Assembly (NCBI GenBank): GCA_964554105.1
Contig: CAZKNF010000024.1
Coordinates: forward strand, 1-46,040
Direction: 5' to 3'
From: CAZKNF01 sp964554105
Lineage (GTDB): Bacteria; Bacteroidota; Rhodothermia; Rhodothermales; VXPQ01
DNA: 46,040 nt
How positions within the stretch are numbered: position 1 is the first letter of the stretch; every line of letters begins with the position of its first letter. This document shows positions 15,534 to 24,955 of this stretch, piece by piece. Under the pieces are notes generated by a model. It saw only the letters and a list, made by a program, of their open reading frames with translations. It did not search any database and was not told where the DNA came from. The position numbers and the translations under genes were made by a program.

Positions 15534-15576
15534 CCCTCCACCGCGATCACTTCACTCGCGCATATCTGCTGGAGGG
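15534..15576 (+). terminator. Possible hairpin after manC
   Basis: CCCTCCA at 15534-15540 pairs with TGGAGGG at 15570-15576, and an inner CGCG/CGCG pair (15542-15545 and 15557-15560) could stack within. The stem stands 46 bases past the manC stop and before the TetR gene. There is no T run, so Rho-independent termination is doubtful. Confidence 0.3.
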
Positions 15577-15645
15577 CACCTTCCAATCACACACACTTCA
15601 CCTGTTCTTGACAGAGGTAATGAATCTCGCGTCAGGACTTGACGT

Positions 15646-15666
15646 ATTGGTCGACAGATGACCCAT
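15646..15666. promoter_or_regulatory. Imperfect palindrome upstream of tetR-type gene
   Basis: ATTGGTC and GACCCAT, complementary at six of seven positions around a seven-base centre, lie 27 bases before the TetR start. TetR regulators usually bind such inverted repeats at their own promoter, so this is a candidate operator for the pump operon. It rests on symmetry and position only. Confidence 0.25.
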
Positions 15667-15692
15667 TAGTCAGTTCTTGAAACGAGAATCCA

Positions 15693-16556
15693 ATGGACGA
15701 GCGGAATCTACGCCCCAATGTCCCGAATGCCTCGAGAATAGCCGAGGATATGAAACCGGTTGAGCGGACCGCGACCGATGAAGGCGGGACAACGCCGGAG
15801 AAATCGGATGGATCCGAGGGCCCGCTCGCACCGACTATTTCGGAGTCTGCAGGTGATGGTGCTCCGCGCGATGGTGTAACAGACCACGAGCTTTCCCGTA
15901 GAGAGCGCGAAAGACTCATGCGTCGCCAACTCATGTTGGATGCCGCAAGAGCTGTCTTTGCGGAGAAAGGATACGGAGATGCTACACTCGACGAAGTCGC
16001 CGCCCGCGCCGAATTCGGGAAGGGCACCCTATACAACTATTTCGAGGGCGGGAAGGAAGAGATTCTACTCGCCATTTTCGACGACCTCTTCGATGCGATG
16101 TGCCGGCTTATCGATGCGACATTCAGCCCGGAGCTCGTACGGGCGAGTCCCTTCCGAAGGGTGTTCGAAGGATTTCTGACGGCGATCTTCGCATTCTTTC
16201 TCGATCGGCAGGATCAATTCATGATTCTTCTGAAGGAAGGCCACCGCATGACCTTCAACGACGAGCCTGAGAAATCATTCTATTTCCAGAAGCAAGGCGA
16301 ACGAACGATCGACGTGCTGATCGCCGGCATCGAGGCCGCTCAGGAAAAAGGCGAACTTCGGGATTTTCCGCCCTCCGCCATCGCAAACATGATCATGGGC
16401 AACATCAAAGGCTATCACACCCATTCCTGCTCGCGTATGTGCCGGTCCCAGTTGCCGGGCAAGAACGATGATGGCTGGACCATGCCGTCGCCCGAGAAGT
16501 CGGCGCAGTTCCTGGCCACCTTCCTCCTGGATGGAATTTTACGACAGACTGAATAG
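15693..16556 (+). CDS. TetR/AcrR-family regulator of the adjacent RND pump
   Basis: DNA-binding repressor of 287 residues. The helix-turn-helix is at about 80-125, with the TetR signature AARAVFAEKGY, TLDEVAARAEFGKGTLYNYF. The C-terminal half is a helical ligand-binding domain. The first 65 residues are acidic, Gly/Ser/Thr/Pro-rich and probably disordered, unusual since TetR proteins generally begin near the helix-turn-helix; in-frame ATGs further in (15750) could shorten it. The TolC gene starts four bases after its stop and the adaptor and pump genes follow, so it very likely autoregulates this operon in response to a toxic compound. The ligand is unknown. Confidence 0.88.
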   Translation: MDERNLRPNVPNASRIAEDMKPVERTATDEGGTTPEKSDGSEGPLAPTISESAGDGAPRDGVTDHELSRRERERLMRRQLMLDAARAVFAEKGYGDATLDEVAARAEFGKGTLYNYFEGGKEEILLAIFDDLFDAMCRLIDATFSPELVRASPFRRVFEGFLTAIFAFFLDRQDQFMILLKEGHRMTFNDEPEKSFYFQKQGERTIDVLIAGIEAAQEKGELRDFPPSAIANMIMGNIKGYHTHSCSRMCRSQLPGKNDDGWTMPSPEKSAQFLATFLLDGILRQTE

Positions 16557-16560
16557 ACTT

Positions 16561-18327
16561 ATGACAGATAGACCATCGATGCTCAATCTGAGGAGCTCGA
16601 GGATCGCGTGTGCAATATTCACCCTCGTCGCCCTCCTGGTCGCTCTGCCCGCCCAGGCGCAGTCGGAGGAAAGCGTCGTACTGAAGCCTCGAAGCGAACG
16701 GGTGACGGCGGATGGCGCAGCGCCGAACGACTCAGCCTCCGTCGGTCTACCCTCGACCGCGTCCGACGCGATCAATGGAGTGGCCGTCGATGAGGGTGCC
16801 GGCATGGAGAGTGCCGGCCAGGAGGGAGGCGTCGTGCTAACCCTCGACGAGGCACTGCAGATTGCGCTCGTAAACAATTACGCCGTGCGCACCACGCGCC
16901 TCGATATCGAGAACACGAATGCGCAAATCCGTGAGGCGTGGGGAGAGGTCCTGCCGCATGTCAACCTGCAGTCGGACTACACACGAAATCTCAGGAGCGC
17001 GAATCCATTTGCAGGCTCCGAAGCCGGCGGACTCTTCTCGTCATTTGGTCTAATCGACTGGCTCACATTCAACGAGGAGGCCCGTACGGATGACGATCCG
17101 GCGACAGAGCCGATCTCATTGCCGGAATTCGGCGAACGTCAGCAGCAAGGTCTCGAGGAAATCGGCGCATCCTTCGGAGGCGGCGACAATCCATTTTCCG
17201 TACCGAACGAATTCATCAACGGCATCACGGTTGAACAAACGCTCTTCTCCGGCTCCGCATTCGCGGCCATCAAGGCGGCAGCCCAGCTGAGAGATATAAA
17301 TAACCGTGCACTTGAACGTCAGGAGCAAATCCTGATTGACGACATCCGTCAGACCTTCTACCAGGCTCTGCTCGCGCAGGAGCAGGTGGATGTACAGCGG
17401 CAGAGCGTGTTGCGGACATCCCAAACCCTCGACGACGTAGCGAAGCGTGTGACGCAGGGCGTTGCGCCGAAATTTGAGCGGCTATCGGCAGAAGTTGAAC
17501 TCGTAAACCTCGAGACGGAATTCGTCCAGGTGCAGAATCAGGCAGATCAGTCCATCGACGCGCTGAAGATGCAACTCGGCATGCCTATAGAGCAGCCACT
17601 GCGCCTTCGCGGCGAACTCGAGCCGGGGGATGCTGCTACGTTCATGAATGTTTCTGTTGATAATGCAGTGGATGCGGCCTTACAGAATCGGCCCGACCTC
17701 GAACAGGCGCGGCTGGCCATCGAACTGCGCAAAATCGACAAAACGATCACAAAATCTGCGTATCTGCCGATCGTAAGTGCATTCGCGAATTTCAACTATA
17801 TCGGGCGCGTCCCGGACGATCGCTCGTACATCGAGTCCGATCCCGACGATCCGTTCTCATTCTCGCAGGGAACGAACGATTTCTTCAGCCGAAATTACTG
17901 GAATCCGTCCGTCGCAGCGGGCGTCCGCCTGACCTGGAGCATATTTGACGGCTTTCAGACTTCCGCACGCGTCCAGCAGAGGCAGGTGGCAGTCAACCAG
18001 GCGGAGGTAGAATTCGATCAGACGCTCGAATCGGTTCGTCTCGAAGTCAACACTGCGCTGCGCGACCTGGAGGCCGCCCGGCGACGAATTCAGTCGCAGG
18101 AACGGAATGTCGCCAATGCCGAGCTCAACTATGAATACGCACAATCACGGCTCACCGAAGGCGTCGCTACGCAGCTTGAAGAACGAAACGCATCCGAACA
18201 ACTCGATATCAGCCGGCTCAACTACCTGCAAGCGGTGCACGATTTTCTTGTAGCACAGTCGGCGTTTCAAACAGCGATCGGCATGCCGCTGGCTCAAAGC
18301 AGCGCCCTGAATCTTACAAGTAACTAA
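16561..18327 (+). CDS. TolC-family outer-membrane efflux protein
   Basis: Outer-membrane channel of a tripartite efflux system. The ATG at 16561, four bases past the TetR stop, gives 588 residues with a signal peptide cleaved after about A33 (VALPAQA). Two OEP repeats follow: LTLDEALQIALVNN near 96 begins the first, and long heptad-rich helices with AxLxNRPDLEQARLAI near 375 lie in the second. A Gly/Glu-rich loop with low similarity (about 145-215) interrupts the first repeat. Partner of the adaptor at 18345 and the permease at 19720. An ATG upstream at 16468 overlaps tetR and is not needed. Confidence 0.93.
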   Translation: MTDRPSMLNLRSSRIACAIFTLVALLVALPAQAQSEESVVLKPRSERVTADGAAPNDSASVGLPSTASDAINGVAVDEGAGMESAGQEGGVVLTLDEALQIALVNNYAVRTTRLDIENTNAQIREAWGEVLPHVNLQSDYTRNLRSANPFAGSEAGGLFSSFGLIDWLTFNEEARTDDDPATEPISLPEFGERQQQGLEEIGASFGGGDNPFSVPNEFINGITVEQTLFSGSAFAAIKAAAQLRDINNRALERQEQILIDDIRQTFYQALLAQEQVDVQRQSVLRTSQTLDDVAKRVTQGVAPKFERLSAEVELVNLETEFVQVQNQADQSIDALKMQLGMPIEQPLRLRGELEPGDAATFMNVSVDNAVDAALQNRPDLEQARLAIELRKIDKTITKSAYLPIVSAFANFNYIGRVPDDRSYIESDPDDPFSFSQGTNDFFSRNYWNPSVAAGVRLTWSIFDGFQTSARVQQRQVAVNQAEVEFDQTLESVRLEVNTALRDLEAARRRIQSQERNVANAELNYEYAQSRLTEGVATQLEERNASEQLDISRLNYLQAVHDFLVAQSAFQTAIGMPLAQSSALNLTSN

Positions 18328-18344
18328 GCCTTATCGCATACACC

Positions 18345-19643
18345 ATGAGTCACCCGCATAAAGAACGCTCTGCGTTCGGAAATCAGAGTCGCGACTTCGG
18401 GACTCTGGTTACAACGTACTCTGCTCCTGCTATCGTGGCCGAAGCGAAGCCAACCGTACAGCCGCCGTCCGTATACCGAAACGCTGCGGCGTGGCTGGGC
18501 GCCGCACTGCTCATCTTCGTTGCAGCTGCTCTTGCCGGCTGCGGCGGCGAGGACAACGACGTCCAGGGAGCGGCATCCGCCGCAACGAACGAGCGCGTGG
18601 TCCGCGTCGAAACGCTCGTGCTCGAGCCGGCCACCTTCGAAGACGTATTCCAGATTACGGGCACGGTAGATGCTCTCGACGACGCAACGTTGTCCGCGCA
18701 GGCATCCGGCACTGTAACGCACCTCGCGTCGTTGGGCGCGTACGTCGCACCGGGCGGCACCGTCGCACAGCTAAATCCAAGTCTGGCCCGCTCCGCGGTC
18801 GCGCAGGCAGAGGGTCAGGTTGAGGCCGCTCAAGCCGCTTTCGATCTAGCAGAAGATAATCGCCGCCGCCAGGAGCCACTCTACCGCGACTCGGTGATCA
18901 GTGCAATCGAGTGGGAAAACGTCCGGGCGGAATACAACCAAGCCAGAGCAAATCTGTCGCAGGCGGAAGCCTCCCTGGCGCAAGCGCAGGAGCAGCTCCG
19001 GCAAACAAGAGTCGATGCGCCGTTTGGCGGACGGGTCGAAGAACACTTCGTCGAGCTCGGAGAACAGGTATCGCCCGGCGTTCAGATTGCCCGAATTATC
19101 AATACGAGCCGCGTGAAGGTCGTCGCAGGAGTCCCCGAGCGATACGCTGCCGATATCCAAGTTGGAACACCGGTTCTACTGGATTTCCAGGCATATGGAG
19201 GCACTCCGGTGCGCGGGAGCGTCGACTTCGTCGGCAGCGCCATCAATCCGAACAATCGCACGTTTCCGATCGAAATCGTACTCCCGAATCCCGACAACGT
19301 CTTCAAACCTGAAATGATTGCCGATGTCAGCGTGACGCGCCAGATCATTGAGGACGCTCTCGTAGTGCCCCGCGATGCGGTAATGCGCACGGAAGACGGC
19401 AATGTAGCTTACGTCGTGTCTCGAGAGGAGGGTGCAACGGTCGCAGCACGTCGCGACGTGCTACTCGGACCTAGTTTTGGCGGCAACGTCGTCGTGACAA
19501 ATCTTGATGCCGGCGATGAAGTTGTGGTCCTCGGCCAGGCGAATATCACCGAAGGCGATGTCGTCCAGGTGATGGAACAGTATGAGTCGCCAGACGCTGT
19601 GGAACTCGCCGACAGCACGAATTTCGACCAGCCATCGTCCTAA
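18345..19643 (+). CDS. RND efflux periplasmic adaptor (membrane fusion lipoprotein)
   Basis: Links the inner-membrane pump to TolC. The 432-residue protein has a hydrophobic segment (48-65) ending in a lipobox, L-A-G-C with lipidated C66, then the HlyD/AcrA layout: a short beta-barrel/lipoyl half (about 90-145), an Ala/Gln/Glu-rich alpha-hairpin (about 145-225) for TolC contact, the second lipoyl half (RVDAPFGGRV near 225) and a beta-barrel domain. The 47 residues before the hydrophobic segment are far longer than a normal lipoprotein n-region; a GTG at 18435 would shorten them to about 17. Between TolC (17 bases upstream) and the pump (76 bases downstream). Confidence 0.92.
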   Translation: MSHPHKERSAFGNQSRDFGTLVTTYSAPAIVAEAKPTVQPPSVYRNAAAWLGAALLIFVAAALAGCGGEDNDVQGAASAATNERVVRVETLVLEPATFEDVFQITGTVDALDDATLSAQASGTVTHLASLGAYVAPGGTVAQLNPSLARSAVAQAEGQVEAAQAAFDLAEDNRRRQEPLYRDSVISAIEWENVRAEYNQARANLSQAEASLAQAQEQLRQTRVDAPFGGRVEEHFVELGEQVSPGVQIARIINTSRVKVVAGVPERYAADIQVGTPVLLDFQAYGGTPVRGSVDFVGSAINPNNRTFPIEIVLPNPDNVFKPEMIADVSVTRQIIEDALVVPRDAVMRTEDGNVAYVVSREEGATVAARRDVLLGPSFGGNVVVTNLDAGDEVVVLGQANITEGDVVQVMEQYESPDAVELADSTNFDQPSS

Positions 19644-19719
19644 TAGCGGAAAGGCCAAGCACGACCGGGTCCAACGTCGAGATCCGTCTCCTGACACCAG
19701 CCCCCGACCATATTTCGCA

Positions 19720-22700
19720 ATGAAACTGACCAACACAGCCATAAAGTACCGCACGAGCGTCGTCGTATTGACGATCCTGCTCGCGATCGGCGGGCTTTTC
19801 AGCTATCTGACGATCCCGAAGGAGTCATCACCTTCCATCGAGATCCCCAATATCGTCGTGACTGTGCTCTATCCAGGTGCCAGCCCGGACGATATAGAAT
19901 CGCTCATCACTCAGCCTATTGAGCGCGAGGTCCAGTCCGTCAACGGCATCAAGGAAATCCAGTCGACCTCTACAGAAGGCGTCTCGACGGTCGTCATCGA
20001 GTTCGAGCCGGACGTATCGATGGACGAAGCGTACCAGAAAGTGCGCGACAAAGTCGATATCGCGAAGCCCGAAATGCCGGATGACATCGAAGAACCGATC
20101 GTCAGTGAGATCGACATGACTCAGTTTCCCATCATGACGGTCAACCTCGCGGCCAACTATTCGCTCTCGCGTCTAAAAGAGGTGGGTGAGGATCTTCAGG
20201 ATGAAATTGAGAAGATCCAGAGCGTTCTCGCAGTGGATCTGGTCGGTGGGTTGACTCGGGAGGTCCAGGTCAACGTGGATCTGAGCGCGATTCAGGGTTA
20301 CAACCTGACGTTTATGGATCTGGTCGAGACGATTCAGCAGGAGAACACGAATATACCAGGCGGTTCTGTTGATGTCGACCGCTTGAACTACCTGGTTCGC
20401 GTGGACGGCTCATTCGACGATCCTGCTGAAATCGAAAATCTGGTCATCGACGCACCGGACGGACGGCCAATTTACGTACGCGATGTCGCAGAGGTGGATT
20501 TCGGATTCAAGGAGCGCGAGTCGTTTGCACGGCTTCAACTGTTCCAAACTGAGACGGAAGACGGTGAGCTCGTCCCGGTTGCTGACCGCGAAGTGCTTCA
20601 GGTCATCAGTCTGAACGTAAAGAAGCGGTCGGGAGATAATATCATCGAGACGGCTGAGGCCGTGCGTGCCGAGATCGAGTCGTTCGCATTCCCAAGCGGA
20701 ACGCGCGTGGTTGTGACGGGCGACCAGAGCGAGGATGTCGTCGCGCTCGTAAAGGACCTGGAGAACAACATCATCAGTGGGCTGATTTTTGTCGTCGCGG
20801 TGTTGCTCTTCTTCCTTGGCGTCCGGACGGCCACCCTCGTCGGCATCGCGATTCCGCTGTCTATGTTTCTCTCCTTTATCATTTTCGACGCCCTGGGATA
20901 CACGCTGAACTTCATTATGCTGTTCAGCCTGATCATCGCGCTTGGCATGCTCGTCGATAACGCGGTCGTGATCGTCGAAAACATCTATCGATTCCGCGAG
21001 AAAGGGTATTCCCGTTTCGACGCCGCCCGATTGGGCACGGCTGAAGTCGCTGGGCCCGTGGTTGCCTCCACTGCAACGACCATCGCCGCCTTTGCGCCGA
21101 TGCTCTTCTGGCCCGGAATAATCGGCGAGTTCATGAGCAATATGCCGCTGACGCTTATCGTTACGTTGGCAGCCTCGCTCTTCGTCGCCCTCATCATCAA
21201 TCCCGTCATTACGGGCATCTTCATAAAGCTTGAAACGGAGGAGCGGAAGAAGATGAGCCGACGAGTCAAGCTCGTCAGTGCAGTAACGATGATTCTGATC
21301 GCTGCGGTCGTCGGGATGGCTAATTACAAGACGCTCATCGTCCTGGCGATTGGCATCCCACTCCTGATACTTCTGCACAGGCGAGCATTCAAGCCGGTGG
21401 GCGACTATTTCGTCGAGACGGGTCTTCCCCGGGTCGTGAGTCGATATCGAACGTTCCTCGCCTGGATGCTGCAGCGAGACTATAGCGTCAAGCATGCCTA
21501 CTTCCGCAATACGGGGGCCCTCGCGGGCTTCACTCTAGGGTTGCTCCTTGTGATCATCGGTCTTTCACTGAGTGGTATTGGGCCGGCGGTGGCAGGCGGA
21601 TTCTCAGGTAGTTCACTGCTCCTCCTCATACCTGGTATGGTGCTGTTGATCGGAGGCATCATCGGCATCGTCGTGCATTCGATCGAAAGCATCTTTCTGG
21701 GTGGATCGAAAAGTATCCGTGCCGGATTGATTTTCGGCGGGGTCATGTTCACCCTGCTGATGCTGATGTATATCGGTCCCCGCGACGTAGCGATCTCGAC
21801 GATTGTCAACTTGATGGTTCTCCCCCTCATCATTGTCGTATTCGGATTTGCGGGCGTGCTCCTCAATCGAAAGCGGCGAACACATCTGATCCTTACGGAT
21901 AATCGCTCGCGGCTGTTGAACAGTGCTTTAGGCGGGTTCGTCGCGATCATCATGATGTTTCAGCTTGCACCTACCGGTGTGGAGTTCTTTCCTGATAGCG
22001 ATCCGCGTCAGGTATGGGTGACGCTCGAAGGCGCTTTGGGGACGAATATCGAGACGAGCGATAATGTTGCCGAATCGGCACATAACCGCATTCTGGAGCT
22101 GTTGGATGAAAATCCCGAGTCGGAAGCGAACTTAAAGAATGTCCTGGTGAACGTCGGCGTCAGCAGTGATGCAAGCTTCGGCGGTGGTGCCCAGAGCGCT
22201 GAGCGGTCGCGAGTCACTCTGAACCTGGCTGATTACGCCGATCGCGAAGAGCCGAGCACGACCACCCTATCTCGAATACGTAGTCAACTGCAGGGTATTC
22301 CTGGGACGGAGATCACTGTTGACAAGGACCAGATGGGTCCGCCGACGGGTGCTCCCGTGAACATCGAGATTGCCGGCGAAGACTTCACGGTCATCCGGGA
22401 AATCACGAGTGAAGTAAGGCAGATGCTCACGGATGCCGCTGAATCTGGCCAAATACCAGGCCTCGTGGACGTCCAGGATGACCTCAATGAAGGCAGGCCT
22501 GAACTCAGTGTGAACATCGATCGCGAACGCGCCGCGCGATTCGGCCTCAATACGGGTCAGATCGCGTCCACCATACGTGCAGCGATCAACGGCTTCGAAG
22601 CGAGCAAATTTCGAACAGGCGAAGACGAGTACGATATCACCGTGAGATTGAAAGAAGTCGATCGGGCGAGCCTGGAGAGTATCGAGAATCTTACGATCCT

Positions 22701-23658
22701 TCATGAAGGGCAGCAGATACCCGTGAGTACCGTCGCCAGTTTTGAAGTTGGCGGAGGGCTCGGATCGATCACGCGGCTGGATCAGCAGCGCGTTGCGACA
22801 GTGACAGGGGAGGCGGCACCCGGCGTGCCCGCGCAATCGGTCCTCACCCAGGTGCAGGAGCATCTTGCTGAGTACCAGGAGTCACTCCCGATCGGATACA
22901 CGCTTTCCTATACGGGCGAGAATGAGGAGCAGGAGGAAGCTTTCGGGTTCCTAACGACGGTGCTCCTGATCGCCATCTCGCTCATCTTCATGATCATGGT
23001 CGCCCAGTTCAACAAGGTGAGTGCGCCGTTCATAATTATGGTGGCGGTAGGCTTCTCACTTATAGGTGTACTTCTCGGGCTGATCATTACCCGGACACCA
23101 TTCGGCCTATTCACCTTCATAGGCGTTATTTCGCTCGCCGGCATTGTTGTAAACAACAACATCGTGCTGGTCGATTACATTATGCAGCTTCGCGATCGTG
23201 GCATGTCCAAGCAGGAGGCGGTTATCGAGGCGGGCGCAACCCGTTTGCGGCCGGTGCTTCTTACAGCCATGACCACGATACTGGGTCTGATACCATTGAC
23301 GTTCGGCATTAATATAGATTTTGTGGGCCTGCTAACTGATATTGATCCTAACTTTCAGTTTGGCTCCGAAAACACACAGTTCTGGGGGCCGATGGGCACG
23401 GCCATCATCGCCGGTCTGACGTTTGCCACGTTCCTGACACTCGTCATAGTGCCTGTCATGTATTCGACGTTCGACTCGATCGCGCTCAAGCTCAACGAGG
23501 TGTTCGGTACGCCGGACGAAGATTCCTACCTCGAAGGCGACGGCGTGACTGACGACCGCGAAGACGTGCTCGGGCGCTCTCCAACGGCACTGGCTGGCGG
23601 AAATGGGGCAAGTACCGGCCCGGCTGTTGAAGGCATAGCCTCCGAAGAAGAGGCATAA
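19720..23658 (+). CDS. RND efflux permease with enlarged membrane domain
   Basis: Proton-driven inner-membrane pump of 1312 residues, about 250 more than usual AcrB-type proteins. It begins at ATG 19720 with TM1 (about 10-30), then the periplasmic porter loop, TM2-TM6, a second porter loop (about 750-1080) and TM8-TM12. TM4 carries LVDNAVVIVEN with D413 followed by N414, so only one of the two AcrB aspartates is kept; TM10 has GIVVNNNIVLVDY. The unusual part is about residues 513-735, where six extra strongly hydrophobic segments lie between TM6 and TM7; an even number keeps the topology consistent. The C-terminal tail (about 1270-1312) is acidic and low in complexity. Substrate cannot be read from sequence. 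Last gene of the tetR-tolC-adaptor-pump operon. Confidence 0.93.
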   Translation: MKLTNTAIKYRTSVVVLTILLAIGGLFSYLTIPKESSPSIEIPNIVVTVLYPGASPDDIESLITQPIEREVQSVNGIKEIQSTSTEGVSTVVIEFEPDVSMDEAYQKVRDKVDIAKPEMPDDIEEPIVSEIDMTQFPIMTVNLAANYSLSRLKEVGEDLQDEIEKIQSVLAVDLVGGLTREVQVNVDLSAIQGYNLTFMDLVETIQQENTNIPGGSVDVDRLNYLVRVDGSFDDPAEIENLVIDAPDGRPIYVRDVAEVDFGFKERESFARLQLFQTETEDGELVPVADREVLQVISLNVKKRSGDNIIETAEAVRAEIESFAFPSGTRVVVTGDQSEDVVALVKDLENNIISGLIFVVAVLLFFLGVRTATLVGIAIPLSMFLSFIIFDALGYTLNFIMLFSLIIALGMLVDNAVVIVENIYRFREKGYSRFDAARLGTAEVAGPVVASTATTIAAFAPMLFWPGIIGEFMSNMPLTLIVTLAASLFVALIINPVITGIFIKLETEERKKMSRRVKLVSAVTMILIAAVVGMANYKTLIVLAIGIPLLILLHRRAFKPVGDYFVETGLPRVVSRYRTFLAWMLQRDYSVKHAYFRNTGALAGFTLGLLLVIIGLSLSGIGPAVAGGFSGSSLLLLIPGMVLLIGGIIGIVVHSIESIFLGGSKSIRAGLIFGGVMFTLLMLMYIGPRDVAISTIVNLMVLPLIIVVFGFAGVLLNRKRRTHLILTDNRSRLLNSALGGFVAIIMMFQLAPTGVEFFPDSDPRQVWVTLEGALGTNIETSDNVAESAHNRILELLDENPESEANLKNVLVNVGVSSDASFGGGAQSAERSRVTLNLADYADREEPSTTTLSRIRSQLQGIPGTEITVDKDQMGPPTGAPVNIEIAGEDFTVIREITSEVRQMLTDAAESGQIPGLVDVQDDLNEGRPELSVNIDRERAARFGLNTGQIASTIRAAINGFEASKFRTGEDEYDITVRLKEVDRASLESIENLTILHEGQQIPVSTVASFEVGGGLGSITRLDQQRVATVTGEAAPGVPAQSVLTQVQEHLAEYQESLPIGYTLSYTGENEEQEEAFGFLTTVLLIAISLIFMIMVAQFNKVSAPFIIMVAVGFSLIGVLLGLIITRTPFGLFTFIGVISLAGIVVNNNIVLVDYIMQLRDRGMSKQEAVIEAGATRLRPVLLTAMTTILGLIPLTFGINIDFVGLLTDIDPNFQFGSENTQFWGPMGTAIIAGLTFATFLTLVIVPVMYSTFDSIALKLNEVFGTPDEDSYLEGDGVTDDREDVLGRSPTALAGGNGASTGPAVEGIASEEEA

Positions 23659-23800
23659 CCTCGAACGAGAAGGCCGGTCGAAGCCGCAGCCCGGATTGCT
23701 CGGCCGGTAACGAATTGCCCTTTCGAGAAACCGCGCAGATGCAGCATGCATTGATACGTAACGATTCTTCTCCCTTTTCTCAGCGTGAATCCCGTAGCGG

Positions 23801-24955
23801 ATGACCCTGCTGATCGTTTACGTACTGCTGGCGCTCGCCGTCTCCTTTCTGTGTTCGCTTATGGAGGCGGTGCTGCTTAGTGTGACGCCCTCTTACATCG
23901 AAATGAGGGTGAGGGAGGGAAGCACGGTAGCTCGCACCCTCTACGATCTTCGAAAAGACATCGATCGGCCGCTTGCCGCGATCCTGAGCCTGAATACGGT
24001 CGCGCATACGGTTGGGGCGGCCGGCGCCGGTGCGCAGGCGACGATCATTTGGGGGGATGCGGCCATCGGCATTTTCAGCGCCGTTCTTACCCTCCTGATT
24101 CTGGTGATCTCCGAAATCATCCCAAAAACGCTCGGCGCCGTTCATTGGAGACAGCTCGCCAACGCGATTACCCGCATTCTCGTGCCGACAATCTGGATTA
24201 CCTGGCCGCTGGTTAAACTCTCTCAGGGCATCACCCGAATACTCTCGCCGAACGGACGCCACGATTCCGTCAGCCGTGAAGAGATCACCGCGATGGCGGA
24301 ACTCGGTAAGGAGCAGGGATTTCTGGAAGCCAGCGAATCGAGGATCATTCGAAACCTCTTCCGTTTCTACTCCTTGCGGGTAAAGGACATCATGACGCCC
24401 CGCATCGTCGTGTTCTCGCTTCCGGAGGCGCTACGTGTTCGGGAGGTTGTCGACGAACACGAGGAGTTCCGCTTTTCCCGAATCCCTGTTTACACGGAGA
24501 CGCGGGACGATGTAACAGGCTACGTTTTGAAAGACGAGATCCTGCTCAAGGCCGCACAGGATCAGAGTGACGTAACGTTGGGTGCGCTGAAACGTGACAT
24601 CCTCGTCGTACCTGACGCGCTGCCGCTGCACGAATTGTTCGAGCGAATGCTCGACCGGCTGGAGCACATCGCCCTCGTCGTTGATGAATATGGCGGTGTG
24701 GCGGGTGTAGTTAGTATGGAAGATGTCGTCGAAACCCTTCTCGGCCTTGAAATAGTCGATGAAGCCGACTCGGCCGAAGACATGCAGCTCCTGGCCCGCC
24801 GACAGTGGCTCTCCCGCGCCAGGAGACTAGGCATCATCCCTCACGAGCTTGAAGACGCGGACGAGGATGATCTGGAATCCCTTCGTCGCTTCGGGATTAC
24901 GGGCGGGGCCGTGCCGGAGCCGAGAGAAGAGAACGTAGAAAAGGAAGAAGAGTGA
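23801..24955 (+). CDS. CNNM/CBS-pair membrane protein (hemolysin/CorC-like family)
   Basis: Inner-membrane protein of 384 residues. The N-terminal CNNM (DUF21) domain (about 1-160) has three to four transmembrane segments and the conserved SEIIPKTLG motif near 106; a CBS pair follows, first repeat beginning at IMTPR near 196, second ending in VVDEYGGVAGVVSMEDVVETLLG near 300. The usual C-terminal CorC_HlyC transporter-associated domain is missing: the protein ends in an acidic tail of about 65 residues. Bacterial CNNM proteins are linked to Mg2+ efflux or homeostasis; this is family knowledge only. Its TGA overlaps the GTG start of mpl (GTGA), so the two are translationally coupled. Confidence 0.9.
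   Translation: MTLLIVYVLLALAVSFLCSLMEAVLLSVTPSYIEMRVREGSTVARTLYDLRKDIDRPLAAILSLNTVAHTVGAAGAGAQATIIWGDAAIGIFSAVLTLLILVISEIIPKTLGAVHWRQLANAITRILVPTIWITWPLVKLSQGITRILSPNGRHDSVSREEITAMAELGKEQGFLEASESRIIRNLFRFYSLRVKDIMTPRIVVFSLPEALRVREVVDEHEEFRFSRIPVYTETRDDVTGYVLKDEILLKAAQDQSDVTLGALKRDILVVPDALPLHELFERMLDRLEHIALVVDEYGGVAGVVSMEDVVETLLGLEIVDEADSAEDMQLLARRQWLSRARRLGIIPHELEDADEDDLESLRRFGITGGAVPEPREENVEKEEE

Noticed and set aside
15608..15636. TTGACA upstream of the TetR gene
   Set aside because: No matching -10 at the right distance.
20410..21495. Long open frame (361 codons) on the minus strand inside the RND permease gene
   Set aside because: Antisense shadow of a highly conserved coding gene; composition is His/Asp/Arg-rich, as expected for a reversed membrane-protein frame, with no domain.
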